A DNA stretch of 64,000 nucleotides, taken from the NCBI GenBank assembly GCA_964561025.1, contig CAZLNM010000007.1:1-64000 (forward strand), written 5' to 3'. Positions 8,303 to 16,916 of this stretch are shown here, piece after piece. Both the position numbers and the translations under genes were made by a program. The notes under the pieces were generated by a model. It saw nothing but the letters and a program-made list of their open reading frames with translations. It searched no databases and was not told the origin of the DNA. Positions within the stretch are counted from its first letter, which is position 1. Every line of letters starts with the position of its first letter. The DNA is from JAAZNF01 sp964561025 (GTDB lineage: Bacteria; Myxococcota; B64-G9).

Positions 8303-9381
8303 GGCGCGACCGCGGCCAGGGCCACCGGGCCGTCCCCCACCTCGAACGCCTGCGGCGCCTCGCCCGCCCGCAGGCGGTGCACCTTGTCCGTGGCGAAGCA
8401 GGCCGCCCAGCGCACGCTGCCCGCGCAGGCCACGTCCGCGACGAAGTCGTAGATCCCGGCCCCGAAATCCGCGGGGCACAACACCTGCGGATCGCCGGCG
8501 GCAAGCGTCTGGGTGTCGAACGACAGCACCCGCCCATCGAGCTGATCGCCGACGTACGCCCGGCCGTCATCGGCCAGGCACATCCGGCCCGGCGCGCCGC
8601 CGATGGCCACCCGCCCGGACAGGGCACGGTCGCTCACGTCATACACCTCGACCGAGCCGTTCCCCGAAAAGTCGCCGGAGGCGGTGACGAACAGGCGCCG
8701 GGCGTTCTTCTCGGCGTACACGAACCCTGGATTCTGCGAAGGAAGCTCGACCTTGCGCGTGATGACCCAGGCCGCGAGATCCGCCACCAGCAAGAACCCC
8801 GGCCCCGCCGGCGCCCAGTCGGAGCCCAGGTTGGCGAGGGTGACGAAGACCTCGTTCCCCACCACCGCCACGCCCTGGGGACGGGCGAAGCCGGGCTTCT
8901 GCGGATCGGTCGGGCTGAGCTCGACACCCGCGGGCATGGGTAGCCTAGACAGCACCGCCGATGCACCGGCGGCGGCGCGCGGGTCCACCCGCAGGATCTC
9001 GTTCGACAGGAAACAGGAGACGATGAGCGTCCCCTCTCCGGCCTGCGCCATCCAGTACGGGTTGCAGCCGTCGCCCAGGGCGTACTGGCGCGCGACCTTC
9101 CAGGTGGCGGCGTCGATCACCTCGAGCGAGTTGCTCTGGCTGGAGAGCACCCAGGCCTCGGCGCCTTCGAGCAGGACCTGGTTGGGCGCCTTGCCCACCT
9201 TGACCACGGCCTTCTGCACCACCGGCGGCGAATCGGCGGACAGGAGGCTCAGGTCCTCACCCAGGCTGTCCACCACGAGCAAGCGCACGTCTCCCAGGGG
9301 ATTGTCGCCGCCGGCGCCGCAGGCGCTCGCGACGAAGGCCCAGGCGGCCAATCCCAACCACCGACCCAGAGGTCTTTTCAT
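8299..9381 (-). CDS. Beta-propeller lipoprotein in the cobalamin operon
   Basis: A 360-residue lipoprotein: signal peptide with lipobox VASAC at about 17-21, then a series of YncE-like beta-propeller blades (for example GKAPNQVLLEGAEAWVLSSQ, RPQGVAVVGNEVFVTLAN and GGAPGRMCLADDGRAYVGD). It overlaps btuB upstream by four bases (ATGA) and btuF downstream by four bases (GTGA), so it is coupled to both. The position between the outer-membrane receptor and the binding protein suggests a surface or periplasmic accessory factor in cobalamin capture. That is inference from context; no B12-binding motif is visible. Confidence 0.8.
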   Translation of the reverse strand: MKRPLGRWLGLAAWAFVASACGAGGDNPLGDVRLLVVDSLGEDLSLLSADSPPVVQKAVVKVGKAPNQVLLEGAEAWVLSSQSNSLEVIDAATWKVARQYALGDGCNPYWMAQAGEGTLIVSCFLSNEILRVDPRAAAGASAVLSRLPMPAGVELSPTDPQKPGFARPQGVAVVGNEVFVTLANLGSDWAPAGPGFLLVADLAAWVITRKVELPSQNPGFVYAEKNARRLFVTASGDFSGNGSVEVYDVSDRALSGRVAIGGAPGRMCLADDGRAYVGDQLDGRVLSFDTQTLAAGDPQVLCPADFGAGIYDFVADVACAGSVRWAACFATDKVHRLRAGEAPQAFEVGDGPVALAAVAP

Positions 9382-11336
9382 GATTCTCCTCCCTTGAGTG
9401 AAAACGTAAGCAAGACCGAGATCCCGCTCACCGGAAAGCCGCGCACGTCCTGGGTTTGCTGATCGAGCAGGTTGCGGACCTCCAGCATCAGGGATGTGTT
9501 CGGCGACGGCCGGACACCCGCCGAAAGGTCCAGCAGGAAGCGTTGCGGCAGCGACTTGGTGTTGGCCAGGTTGACGAAGTTCTCCCCGATCCAGAAGGCG
9601 GCCGCCTCGGCGAGCAGGCGTTCGCGATCATACGAAAGGCGCAGCATCCCCTGGTGCACCGGCCAGCCCGGCACCCGGTTCCCGTCCCGGTTGGGCCGGC
9701 CGGAGCGATCGCAAGACAGCAACAACGAGTAGACGAGCTGGGCCTCGAGCCCGCGGGCCGGCCGCAGGCGCAGCCTCGCCTCCGCCCCTCCCACGTCGAC
9801 CCGGCCGGCGTTCTGCGGTTTGTAGCGAAAGGCCGCCGCCGGCTCGTACACGATGAGATTCCGATAGCGCAGGAAGTACCCCCCCAGGGAGAGGAGCAGC
9901 CCGCGCCGGCCCAGGGCGACCCCGGTCTCGGCGCTGAGGGCCTCCTCGCTGGAGAGGTCGGGGTTGCCCTCGGCGAACCCCGAGCGCAGGTAGAGCTCGG
10001 CGAACTCGGGAAGGCGGACGGTCCGACCCGCGTTGGCATAGACGGACCAACCATGGCCAAGGCGCAGGCTGGCCCCGCCCGAGGCCGAGATCTCGCTGCC
10101 GGTGTCCGAGGCCACGGTGAGCAGCGCGCCGGGTTCCAGCCGCAGCGCGTCGTCGAAAAAAGCAAGCTTCCCGGAGGCGCCCAGCGAGATGGTTCGCCGC
10201 ACCGGATCGCCAAAGGCCCGGTCTCGCAGGGAGAGCGCCGCGCCGGCGAGGGAGAACCGCGCCTGGTGCCGCGAGAATGGCACCATGACGGACGCGCCCA
10301 CGTCCAGCCCGTTCGTTTCCTGGCGGCTTTCGACGGGCACGCCGGTGAGCTCGCCGAGCGGGTCCGTAAACCGCCGGGCCGTGGCGAGCTGGCGGACCGA
10401 AAGCGCGACCAGCATATCTTCCGCCGCGTGGTGGGCCCGGACGTCGACGAGCTCGAGGAAGTTCTTCTCCCGCGCCCGGCGGCTCACGAATCCCAGCAGC
10501 CCCGCCACGCCCCGCTCCTGGAACGTGCCGAGGTGGGTGACGGTCCACACGCCGCCGGTGCCCAGATCGCTCTGGGCGCGCGCCAGCCAGTTAAAGGCGC
10601 GCGAGTCGTTGTTCTGGCGCAGCCGCTGGCGATCGTCATTGGGGTTTTGCGCCGTGCCGCGATCGTCGGTGAAGGGAAAATCACCTTCGCTTGTCCGGGC
10701 CGCGGCGGCCAGCAAGAAGCGGGAACGGCCCGAGCGAAAACCGGTGGCGGCCATGCCCTGGAAGGTGCCGAACGAACCGCCGCTGAGCTTCAGCGCGAAG
10801 GCCTCGCGGGGGGCGCGCGTGACCAGGTTCAGCGCCCCCCCCAGGGCACCCGCGCCGAGGTGAACCGTGGCGGCGCCGCGCAGGATCTCGATGCGCTCGA
10901 TGAACTCCGTGGGCACGAGCGAAAGGTCCACCCCTCCTCCGCCGGGAGCCGGCAGCGGCACGCCGTCGAGGAGGATCAGCGTCTGCGCCGGGCTACCGCC
11001 GCGCAGGGCCACGGTGGCGAGCTGGCCCTCGCCGCCGAATTCACGCAGGCGCGCCGAGGGAGATTCGTACAGCAGGCGCGGAAGCGAAGATGTGCCCGGC
11101 GGCCGCTCGTCGAGCCGGATCTCGCTTTTCGCCGCGGCTTCGAGGTCCGAGGAGCCATCCTGCCGTGCGGCGCGCACCTCCACGGTCTCCTCGTCCTCGG
11201 GCGGCCGCTCGTCGCCAAAGGATTGCGCCTGCGGGCGGACGGATCCCGCGTACAGGAGAATGGTCGCCAAAAAGATGGGCCGGAGCGGGAGAAAAAAAAC
11301 CCCGCCCTCGGCATACTGGCGGGAGAATGCGTGCAT
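9378..11336 (-). CDS. btuB: TonB-dependent outer-membrane receptor, BtuB-like
   Basis: A 652-residue TonB-dependent transporter. A signal-like hydrophobic stretch is followed by a TonB-box-like sequence (ETVEVRA, about 49-55), a plug domain with ALRGG, TLILLDGVPL and the ERIEILRGAATVHLGAGALGG block, and a beta-barrel ending in TFSLKGGES. BtuB-type receptors bring cobalamin across the outer membrane using TonB energy. It is the first gene after a cobalamin riboswitch, which fixes the substrate class with good confidence. The barrel ends without the usual terminal Phe; four bases overlap with the next gene. Confidence 0.9.
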   Translation of the reverse strand: MHAFSRQYAEGGVFFLPLRPIFLATILLYAGSVRPQAQSFGDERPPEDEETVEVRAARQDGSSDLEAAAKSEIRLDERPPGTSSLPRLLYESPSARLREFGGEGQLATVALRGGSPAQTLILLDGVPLPAPGGGGVDLSLVPTEFIERIEILRGAATVHLGAGALGGALNLVTRAPREAFALKLSGGSFGTFQGMAATGFRSGRSRFLLAAAARTSEGDFPFTDDRGTAQNPNDDRQRLRQNNDSRAFNWLARAQSDLGTGGVWTVTHLGTFQERGVAGLLGFVSRRAREKNFLELVDVRAHHAAEDMLVALSVRQLATARRFTDPLGELTGVPVESRQETNGLDVGASVMVPFSRHQARFSLAGAALSLRDRAFGDPVRRTISLGASGKLAFFDDALRLEPGALLTVASDTGSEISASGGASLRLGHGWSVYANAGRTVRLPEFAELYLRSGFAEGNPDLSSEEALSAETGVALGRRGLLLSLGGYFLRYRNLIVYEPAAAFRYKPQNAGRVDVGGAEARLRLRPARGLEAQLVYSLLLSCDRSGRPNRDGNRVPGWPVHQGMLRLSYDRERLLAEAAAFWIGENFVNLANTKSLPQRFLLDLSAGVRPSPNTSLMLEVRNLLDQQTQDVRGFPVSGISVLLTFSLKGGES

Positions 11337-11369
11337 CCTGCACCTGCCGCTTATGCGCGAAGGGCGATA

Positions 11370-11535
11370 GTGCCATGCGGCGGGCAGGTTTCCTGGCTTA
11401 CGGGTATGAGGCCTCGCCTCGCGCCCCGGCCGGCCTTCCCCGGATTCCCGAGTGGCATGTCGGCCGAGACTTCCCGATCACAGTGGCGGCACCGCGCCGG
11501 ATTCCCACCGGCTTCCCTACACCCTGCCGCAGCAC
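11370..11535 (-). promoter_or_regulatory. Cobalamin riboswitch (AdoCbl-type)
   Basis: Read on the minus strand, the 3' part contains the B12 box AAGCCAGGAAACCTGCC (11384-11400). The 5' part contains the conserved core GGGAAGCCGGTGGGAATCCG and GCCGCCACTGTGA. The outer ends can pair (GTGCTGCGGC with GCCGCATGGCAC) to form P1. It lies between a TTGACA promoter and btuB, so cobalamin binding should repress the uptake operon. The class is well known; the exact outer limits are estimated from the P1 pairing. Confidence 0.93.
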
Positions 11536-11537
11536 GC

Positions 11538-11567
11538 TGGGTAGCATTCGCCGAGCACCAATGTCAA
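11538..11567 (-). promoter_or_regulatory. Promoter of the cobalamin operon
   Basis: A perfect -35 TTGACA (plus-strand 11562-11567) and a weak -10 TACCCA (11538-11543) with an 18-base spacer, placed so that RNA starts just before the riboswitch P1 stem. Confidence 0.6.
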
Positions 11568-11579
11568 GCGAATTCAACC

Positions 11580-11592
11580 GGGGCCTGTCCCC
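11580..11592 (-). repeat. Palindromic repeat, copy B
   Basis: ATTGGGGACAGGCCCCGG on the minus strand, in the AT-richer spacer just upstream of the cobalamin operon promoter. The 17 bases from ATTGG to CCCCG are identical to copy D at 58762. Confidence 0.6.
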
Positions 11593-11662
11593 AATCATTC
11601 TCTTTTCTTTTCAGTAAATTACGGGAGCGCCGGCGCATCCCAAACCCTCAGACAGACAGCGC

Positions 11663-11690
11663 TTGACGCACCGCGGCACTCGTGTCATAG
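11663..11690 (+). promoter_or_regulatory. Possible promoter of the metallo-hydrolase gene
   Basis: TTGACG (11663-11668), a 16-base spacer and a poor -10, TCATAG (11685-11690), ending 7 bases before the ATG at 11698. There is no clear Shine-Dalgarno, so a leaderless transcript is possible, but the -10 match is weak. Confidence 0.35.
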
Positions 11691-11697
11691 GACGTTT

Positions 11698-12540
11698 ATG
11701 AGCGCAAACTCAGGATCCGTGAAGGTCATCCCTGTTCCCGGCCGGAGCGCGCCGCGCATCGCCCGCTGGTTCAGCCCCGTCGGCCCGCCCGAGGCGTGCC
11801 GGGTCGAGGCCGGCCCGATCGCGGTGACCACCATCCCGGGGCGCTACTGCAACACCCACATCATCGAAGGAGAGCGGGCGCTCTCGCTCGTGGACGTCGG
11901 GTCGCGCGATGACATCGAGGCGCTGCGCAAGGCGGTCCGCGCCATCGGCAAACCCGTGACCTGGGTCATCCCGACGCACTTGCACTTCGACCACGTGATG
12001 GGCCTCGAGGACGCCTGCCGGGTCTTCTCGGCCCGCCTGTGCCTCGGAGACGTGGCGCATGCCTGCGTGACCTCGGGCCGGCGGCCCCGGCCGGTGCAAC
12101 CCCGCTGCGTGCCGCACTTCTTCACCGGCTGGCTGTGGCAAGGCTTGCCGCTGCTCGCGCGCCGGGACCTTCCCCTGGTGGGCCGGGTGGGGAGCCCTTT
12201 CGGCCGCAACCAGCTTCGCTGCCCGATGGGGCCGGCGCTGTCCGACGGGCAGCCGCTGCCAAAGTCCGAAGGCTGGTCGGTGCTGGCCACGCCGGGCCAC
12301 GCCGAGGAGGCCATCTGCCTCGTGCACGAGGCGGCGGGGTTTCTCGTCTCCGGCGACACGGTGCTCAACTTCCGCGGCGGCGAGTGGAACCCGCTCGTCA
12401 CCGACGAGGACGACTACCACAAGACCCGCGAGCGCCTGCGGCGCCTGCGCGTCCGGGCCATCTTCCCCGGCCACGGCCGCGACCTGCTGGGAGAAGATCT
12501 CGTTCCCCTCATCCGCTTCGTCGACCGGCGCGGCGCGTGA
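11698..12540 (+). CDS. Metallo-beta-lactamase-fold hydrolase
   Basis: A 280-residue MBL-superfamily protein. The metal-binding motif HLHFDH is at 94-99. Further ligands are seen in TPGHAEE, SGDTVL and the C-terminal FPGHGRD, so both metal sites look complete. There is no signal peptide. Members of this fold hydrolyse thioesters, lactones, phosphodiesters or nucleic acids, and the substrate cannot be told from sequence alone; the compact size and THLHFDH variant fit glyoxalase II-like or lactonase-like enzymes. It is a single gene, divergent from the cobalamin operon and convergent with the next lipoprotein gene. Confidence 0.85.
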   Translation: MSANSGSVKVIPVPGRSAPRIARWFSPVGPPEACRVEAGPIAVTTIPGRYCNTHIIEGERALSLVDVGSRDDIEALRKAVRAIGKPVTWVIPTHLHFDHVMGLEDACRVFSARLCLGDVAHACVTSGRRPRPVQPRCVPHFFTGWLWQGLPLLARRDLPLVGRVGSPFGRNQLRCPMGPALSDGQPLPKSEGWSVLATPGHAEEAICLVHEAAGFLVSGDTVLNFRGGEWNPLVTDEDDYHKTRERLRRLRVRAIFPGHGRDLLGEDLVPLIRFVDRRGA

Positions 12541-12570
12541 TGGAACGGCTGGCGCGGGCCCTGCCGCACG

Positions 12571-13356
12571 TCAGCGGCAGAAGCGCCAGACGCCGCGCCG
12601 GCACAGGCTCTGGGGAGTGTCGTAATACAGCGTCTTCACCACCGGCTCCACGTCTTCGGCGCGCTGGAACGAGATACCGGACGGCAGGCGCGAGACGCGG
12701 CCGGGCAACACGATGCGCCGTCCGATCCCGGTGCCAAGTTCGCCTGGGGGTTCTCCCTGGTCATCCGGGTCGACTTCGAGCGCCCTCAGGTCGCTGTGAT
12801 AGTGCATCATGCTGATCCAGCCGGGATAGGCGGCGACCCGGATCTCGCTCACTCGCTTTTTCGACTTACCCTCGCGCGCGGCCAGGGAATCCTTTGGCGA
12901 GGAGAAGGCGAACGTACCCAGGACGTTGTCGCCGAGCCAGAAGCCCTCGATGGTCACCTTCTTCCCCTCGTCGAGGAGCCATCCGGAGCTCTCGTCCTCG
13001 AATTCCCGGGTGCGCGGGTTGATCCCGTCCACCCACACCACGGCCTGGATCGCCGCTTTCGAGCGGTTGACGACCCGGATGGCATACTCCTTACCCGGCT
13101 CACCGATGAGGTAGGTGCGTCCGTCGAGCCAGGGGTACTTCGGAAGGACAAGTTGTCCGCACACGATCTCGACCTCGATGTCATCCTCGTCGATTTCGGG
13201 TAGTGGATCCGTCTCCGCGATCGGCCGTCCGCCGCGGTCGGGAATCTCCCAGGGCTTCGCCGATTCGCTCGAGTCCTCTCCGCATTGCGCCAGAACGACC
13301 ACGATGAGCGACAGCGAAAATAGCGAGACTACCGCCACGCTTTCCGCGGCTCTCAT
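12571..13356 (-). CDS. Exported, probable lipoprotein of unknown function
   Basis: A 261-residue protein starting at ATG 13356 with a strong AGGAGG Shine-Dalgarno. The hydrophobic signal (about 8-22) ends in VLAQC, which resembles a lipobox although Gln just before the Cys is unusual. An acidic linker and then a beta-rich body follow (VNRSKAAIQAVVWVDG, GKKVTIEGFWLGDNVLGTF, VSEIRVAAYPGW). The body resembles domains that decorate exported proteins in Myxococcota, but I do not recognise a named family. It stands alone, convergent with the metallo-hydrolase gene. Confidence 0.7.
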   Translation of the reverse strand: MRAAESVAVVSLFSLSLIVVVLAQCGEDSSESAKPWEIPDRGGRPIAETDPLPEIDEDDIEVEIVCGQLVLPKYPWLDGRTYLIGEPGKEYAIRVVNRSKAAIQAVVWVDGINPRTREFEDESSGWLLDEGKKVTIEGFWLGDNVLGTFAFSSPKDSLAAREGKSKKRVSEIRVAAYPGWISMMHYHSDLRALEVDPDDQGEPPGELGTGIGRRIVLPGRVSRLPSGISFQRAEDVEPVVKTLYYDTPQSLCRRGVWRFCR

Positions 13357-13477
13357 GCGAGACCTCCTGCCCGGACGAATCGAGCGCGCATCCCGAAGCC
13401 ATTATCCAACGGGCGCGCCAGCGGAGGTATCGGGCAACTTGTTTACGGAAGTTGACCGATGGGCGTCACCGCAGGTG

Positions 13478-15127
13478 TCATTGGCGCGGAGCCGAGGCGG
13501 CCAGGTACCGGTCGGCGGCCAGGGCGGCGCGCGCGCCGTCCCCGGCGGCCACCACGATCTGTTTCTCGGGCTCGTCGGTGCAGTCCCCGGCGGCGAACAG
13601 CCCCGGCACCTCGGTCGAGCCGTCCCGCCGCACCGGGATCTCCTGGGCGGCGTTGAGCGAAAGCAGCTTCGAGAGCGGCGCGCTGTTGGGAGTGAGCCCG
13701 ATCTCCAGAAACACCCCGTCCACGGCCAGGTCGTAGCGCTTCTTGCCGTCCGCGGAGGCCAAACGGACGCCGGTCAGTTGACCCTCGCCCAAAAACTCGC
13801 GCACCTCCATGCCCAGGTGCTGTTCGAGGAGGGGGAGCCCCTGGGCCTCCTGGACCAGCGCCGCGTCGGCGGTGAGCTGCGGCAGGTTCTGGATCAGGTG
13901 GATGCGGCTCGCGTAGCGGGCCAGGTCGCGCACCGCGGTGAGCGCCGAGTTGCCGCCGCCCACCACCGCCACGCGCTTGTTTGCAAACAGCGGCGCATCG
14001 CAGGTGGCGCAGAAGGCGATGCCGCGCCCCAAAAAGCGCTCCTCTCCCGGCACGCCCAGGGTGCGGTAGCGCTTGCCGGCGGCCCAGATGAGACAGCGTC
14101 CCCGAAAGACCTGGCCGTCGGCGCTGACCGCCTCGAACCCGTCCGGCGCGCGCCGCACCTCGGTCACCTCCACCCGCAGGCGCTCGGCCAGCGGGTAGCT
14201 CTCCACGTGCCGCAAGAAGCTCTCCGAAAGCTCCCGCCCGCCGATGCGCCGCTGCCCCAGCCAGTTCTCGACCGTCTCGGTGTCGTTGACCTGGCCGCCG
14301 GCGTCCTTGCCGATGAGCGCCACCCGCCGCCCCTTGCGGACGGCGTACAGGGCGGCGCACATCCCCGCCGGCCCCGCCCCCACCACCAGGATGTCGTAGC
14401 GCGCGCCGGGCTCGGCCTCTTCCGCCTTGCGCTCGCCACGCGCGGCGCGCACTCCGGCTTCGAGCCGGCGGTACTCGTCGGGATCGGTCTCCTTGAGGAT
14501 CTCCAGGATGGCCGCCGCGGCCTGCAAGGCGCCCTCGAAGGCCGGCCGCCCGTTGATGACCGTGCGCGGCACTCCGTGGACGTGGTAGCGCTGCACCAGG
14601 GTGGGGAACTCGGCGGCGTTCACCATGTCGGCGCGCACGTTGTCGTTGACGAAGGCGAGCTGGTGGGCGAGGTGCACCATGCCCGGGCAGTACGGGCAGG
14701 TGAGCGTCACCATCACCTCCAGGTGGACCGGGCGGCGCAGCAGGCGCGCCAGAGACTCCATCTCGGGGTCCAGCCCGGAGCGCCCCGAGCCGACCATCAG
14801 GATGGCCTCGAGCAGCGAGGTGAACTCGTAGCCGCCGCACAGGCCGTAGAAGCGGATGCCGTGGTCGCGCTCGCCGATGACGGCCGTGGCCGGGATCTTG
14901 TCGATGCCGAGCTGCGCCGCCTCGTGCGCGTCCTTCTCGAAGTCCTTGATCTCGAGGGTGAGGCGCTCCGACAGCGCGGCGATGGCCTGCACGAGCTCCT
15001 GCTGCTCGGCGCAGGCGGCGCAGGCGTGACGCTGTCCGAAAAAGACCAGCCGCACCGGCCGGGTCACCGTCTCGGCCAGGATACGCTTCACTTCGCTACG
15101 GGTCTTGTCGTCCATCAGTTTCGACAT
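13478..15127 (-). CDS. Protein disulfide oxidoreductase-thioredoxin reductase fusion
   Basis: A 549-residue flavoprotein. Residues 1-215 form two thioredoxin folds of the glutaredoxin-like protein disulfide oxidoreductase type, with active sites C36-A-A-C39 and C144-P-Y-C147. Residues 243-549 are a thioredoxin reductase with an FAD-binding GAGPAG (250-255), redox centre C373-A-T-C376 and an NADPH-binding GGGNSA. This resembles AhpF, but AhpF keeps only one CxxC in its N-terminal part, whereas both are kept here. It should move electrons from NADPH to protein disulfides or a peroxiredoxin. ATG 15127 has a GGGAGGT site 5 bases upstream; the longer frame to 15265 is rejected. Confidence 0.9.
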   Translation of the reverse strand: MSKLMDDKTRSEVKRILAETVTRPVRLVFFGQRHACAACAEQQELVQAIAALSERLTLEIKDFEKDAHEAAQLGIDKIPATAVIGERDHGIRFYGLCGGYEFTSLLEAILMVGSGRSGLDPEMESLARLLRRPVHLEVMVTLTCPYCPGMVHLAHQLAFVNDNVRADMVNAAEFPTLVQRYHVHGVPRTVINGRPAFEGALQAAAAILEILKETDPDEYRRLEAGVRAARGERKAEEAEPGARYDILVVGAGPAGMCAALYAVRKGRRVALIGKDAGGQVNDTETVENWLGQRRIGGRELSESFLRHVESYPLAERLRVEVTEVRRAPDGFEAVSADGQVFRGRCLIWAAGKRYRTLGVPGEERFLGRGIAFCATCDAPLFANKRVAVVGGGNSALTAVRDLARYASRIHLIQNLPQLTADAALVQEAQGLPLLEQHLGMEVREFLGEGQLTGVRLASADGKKRYDLAVDGVFLEIGLTPNSAPLSKLLSLNAAQEIPVRRDGSTEVPGLFAAGDCTDEPEKQIVVAAGDGARAALAADRYLAASAPRQ

Positions 15128-15363
15128 GCCGACCTCCCTTGGCCCGATCGTGGTCTGTCTCGTCCACCCGGCCTCGCCACACCTGGCGCGGCGTTCGGCC
15201 GCGGCCCGGCTGCGCTGGCCCCGTCGGCCCCGCAGCCAGGCGCGCCCTGAGATGTATACGCACAACAGGCGGGTTCTTCAAGCGGCGCAACCGGCGCGCT
15301 CGACCACGTGGCCGCCAGCGCCGGCGGGGTCGGTGGTACGCAGAAATCTTTCCGGAAGCCGGC

Positions 15364-16743
15364 TCAGGCCTTCCGCTCGGGAAGCTCGATGCGCGATCCG
15401 GCGCGGGCGTCGGCCCGCTTGAGCAGAATGGCGAAGACGAAGCCGCACAGGCCCAGCCCGGCCACGAGCAGCATCGAGAGCTGGAACGGCTCCAGCGTGC
15501 CCTGCACGAACTGCGGGTGCTTGCTCTGCCCGATCAGCACCGGCACCAGGCCCAGGCCCACGTTCTGGATGGCGCCCATCAACCCGTAGGCCGTGCCCAG
15601 GCGCTTCTCCTCCACGATGCGGGCCACCGAGGGCCACATGGCGGCCGGCACCAGCGAGAAGACGAGGCCGAGCAGCATGATGGGCAGGATGGGGATGACG
15701 TCCAGCCCGTTCAAGGGGAAGGCCGCGTACCACTTGAAAAAGCCGAGATCGAAGATCGGCGCCGCCGGGTGCTCGCTCCCGCCCGCCAAGAAACCGATGG
15801 CCAGGTGGATGGGCACGATCAAGAGCGAGCCGATCAGCATCATGGTGGCGCGCTTGCCCACCCGGTCGCACAGCCAGCCGAACACCGGGGTGCCGAAGAT
15901 GGTGATGATGATGATGAGCCCGGTGATCCAGGAGGCGTAGGCGTCGTCCATGCCGAAGCGCGCGCCGAAGATCTGCGGCGCGAACTGCTGGAAGGGGAAC
16001 ACCGCCGAGTAGAAGGTCACGCACAGCAAGGTGATGTACCAGAAGGTGCGCGGCATGCCGAACAGCAGCCGCAGCTCGATGCGCTCGGGCTTCTCCTCGA
16101 CGACGTGGATGCGGCGCTCGGCCCAGCGGTCCATCAAAGCGTACAGCACGAAGATGCCGAAGCCCACGCCCATCATCACCGCCACCACCCACAGCGCCCC
16201 GGTCCAGGATTGGAGCGATTCCTTGAGCGAGGGCACCAGGTTGTAGCTGAGCATGGTGCCCAGGCGGCAGATGGAGAGGTTGACCGAGAAGGCCAGCGCC
16301 AGCTCCCGGCCCTTGAACCACTTGGCGATGATCTTGTTCTGCGCCACGATCAGCGTCTCGGCCCCCAGGCCGAACAGCAGCCTCCCGGCGAACATCACCC
16401 AGAAGGAGCCCTCGGAGCCGAGGGCGGTGAGCAGCGCCCCGGCGGCGCACAGCCCGGCAAAGGTCATGCCGCCCAGGCGCACCCCGATGCGATCGAGCAG
16501 GATGCCGCCCAGGAAGGGCATGATGAAGTTGGGGTAGGAGTAGGCCCCGTACAGCAGGCCGAAGTCCGTCGGGGTCACGTTCATGTCGCGCTGGATGATC
16601 TCGCCCAGCGGCGAGATGGAGTCGTACACCAGGTAGGTGGCGAGCACGGTGAGGCTCACCAGCAGCATGCTGATCCAGCGGAAGGCCGCGCTCACCTGGG
16701 CGCGGGCGTCGAGTGCGGAGATCGGGTTGGCGGCGTCGTTCAC
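15364..16743 (-). CDS. Major facilitator superfamily transporter
   Basis: A 459-residue inner-membrane protein with about twelve hydrophobic segments and the MFS loop motif GGILLDRIGVRLGG between segments 2 and 3; a second copy, GWLCDRVGKRATM, lies in the second half. A GTG start at 16743 is used, as no better in-frame ATG lies nearby. The sequence recalls the MFSD1-like/oxalate-formate-like group, but the substrate cannot be assigned. It is 236 bp upstream of the disulfide reductase gene on the same strand; a shared transcript is possible but not shown. Confidence 0.85.
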   Translation of the reverse strand: MNDAANPISALDARAQVSAAFRWISMLLVSLTVLATYLVYDSISPLGEIIQRDMNVTPTDFGLLYGAYSYPNFIMPFLGGILLDRIGVRLGGMTFAGLCAAGALLTALGSEGSFWVMFAGRLLFGLGAETLIVAQNKIIAKWFKGRELALAFSVNLSICRLGTMLSYNLVPSLKESLQSWTGALWVVAVMMGVGFGIFVLYALMDRWAERRIHVVEEKPERIELRLLFGMPRTFWYITLLCVTFYSAVFPFQQFAPQIFGARFGMDDAYASWITGLIIIITIFGTPVFGWLCDRVGKRATMMLIGSLLIVPIHLAIGFLAGGSEHPAAPIFDLGFFKWYAAFPLNGLDVIPILPIMLLGLVFSLVPAAMWPSVARIVEEKRLGTAYGLMGAIQNVGLGLVPVLIGQSKHPQFVQGTLEPFQLSMLLVAGLGLCGFVFAILLKRADARAGSRIELPERKA

Positions 16744-16916
16744 GAGTCACCCCGGGGTTGGAGGCGCTACCTATAGCCCGGCCGGCGCCGGTGTGCAAGA
16801 TTTCCAACGGGAGCATGGAAAGCACCCGCGCCATCGCAACGGGTGGCGGCGCACGGTCGCGCTGGCTGGGGTGGCCCCGCGACCGTGCGCGAGTGGCACC
16901 GGAACCACCGGGGGGA

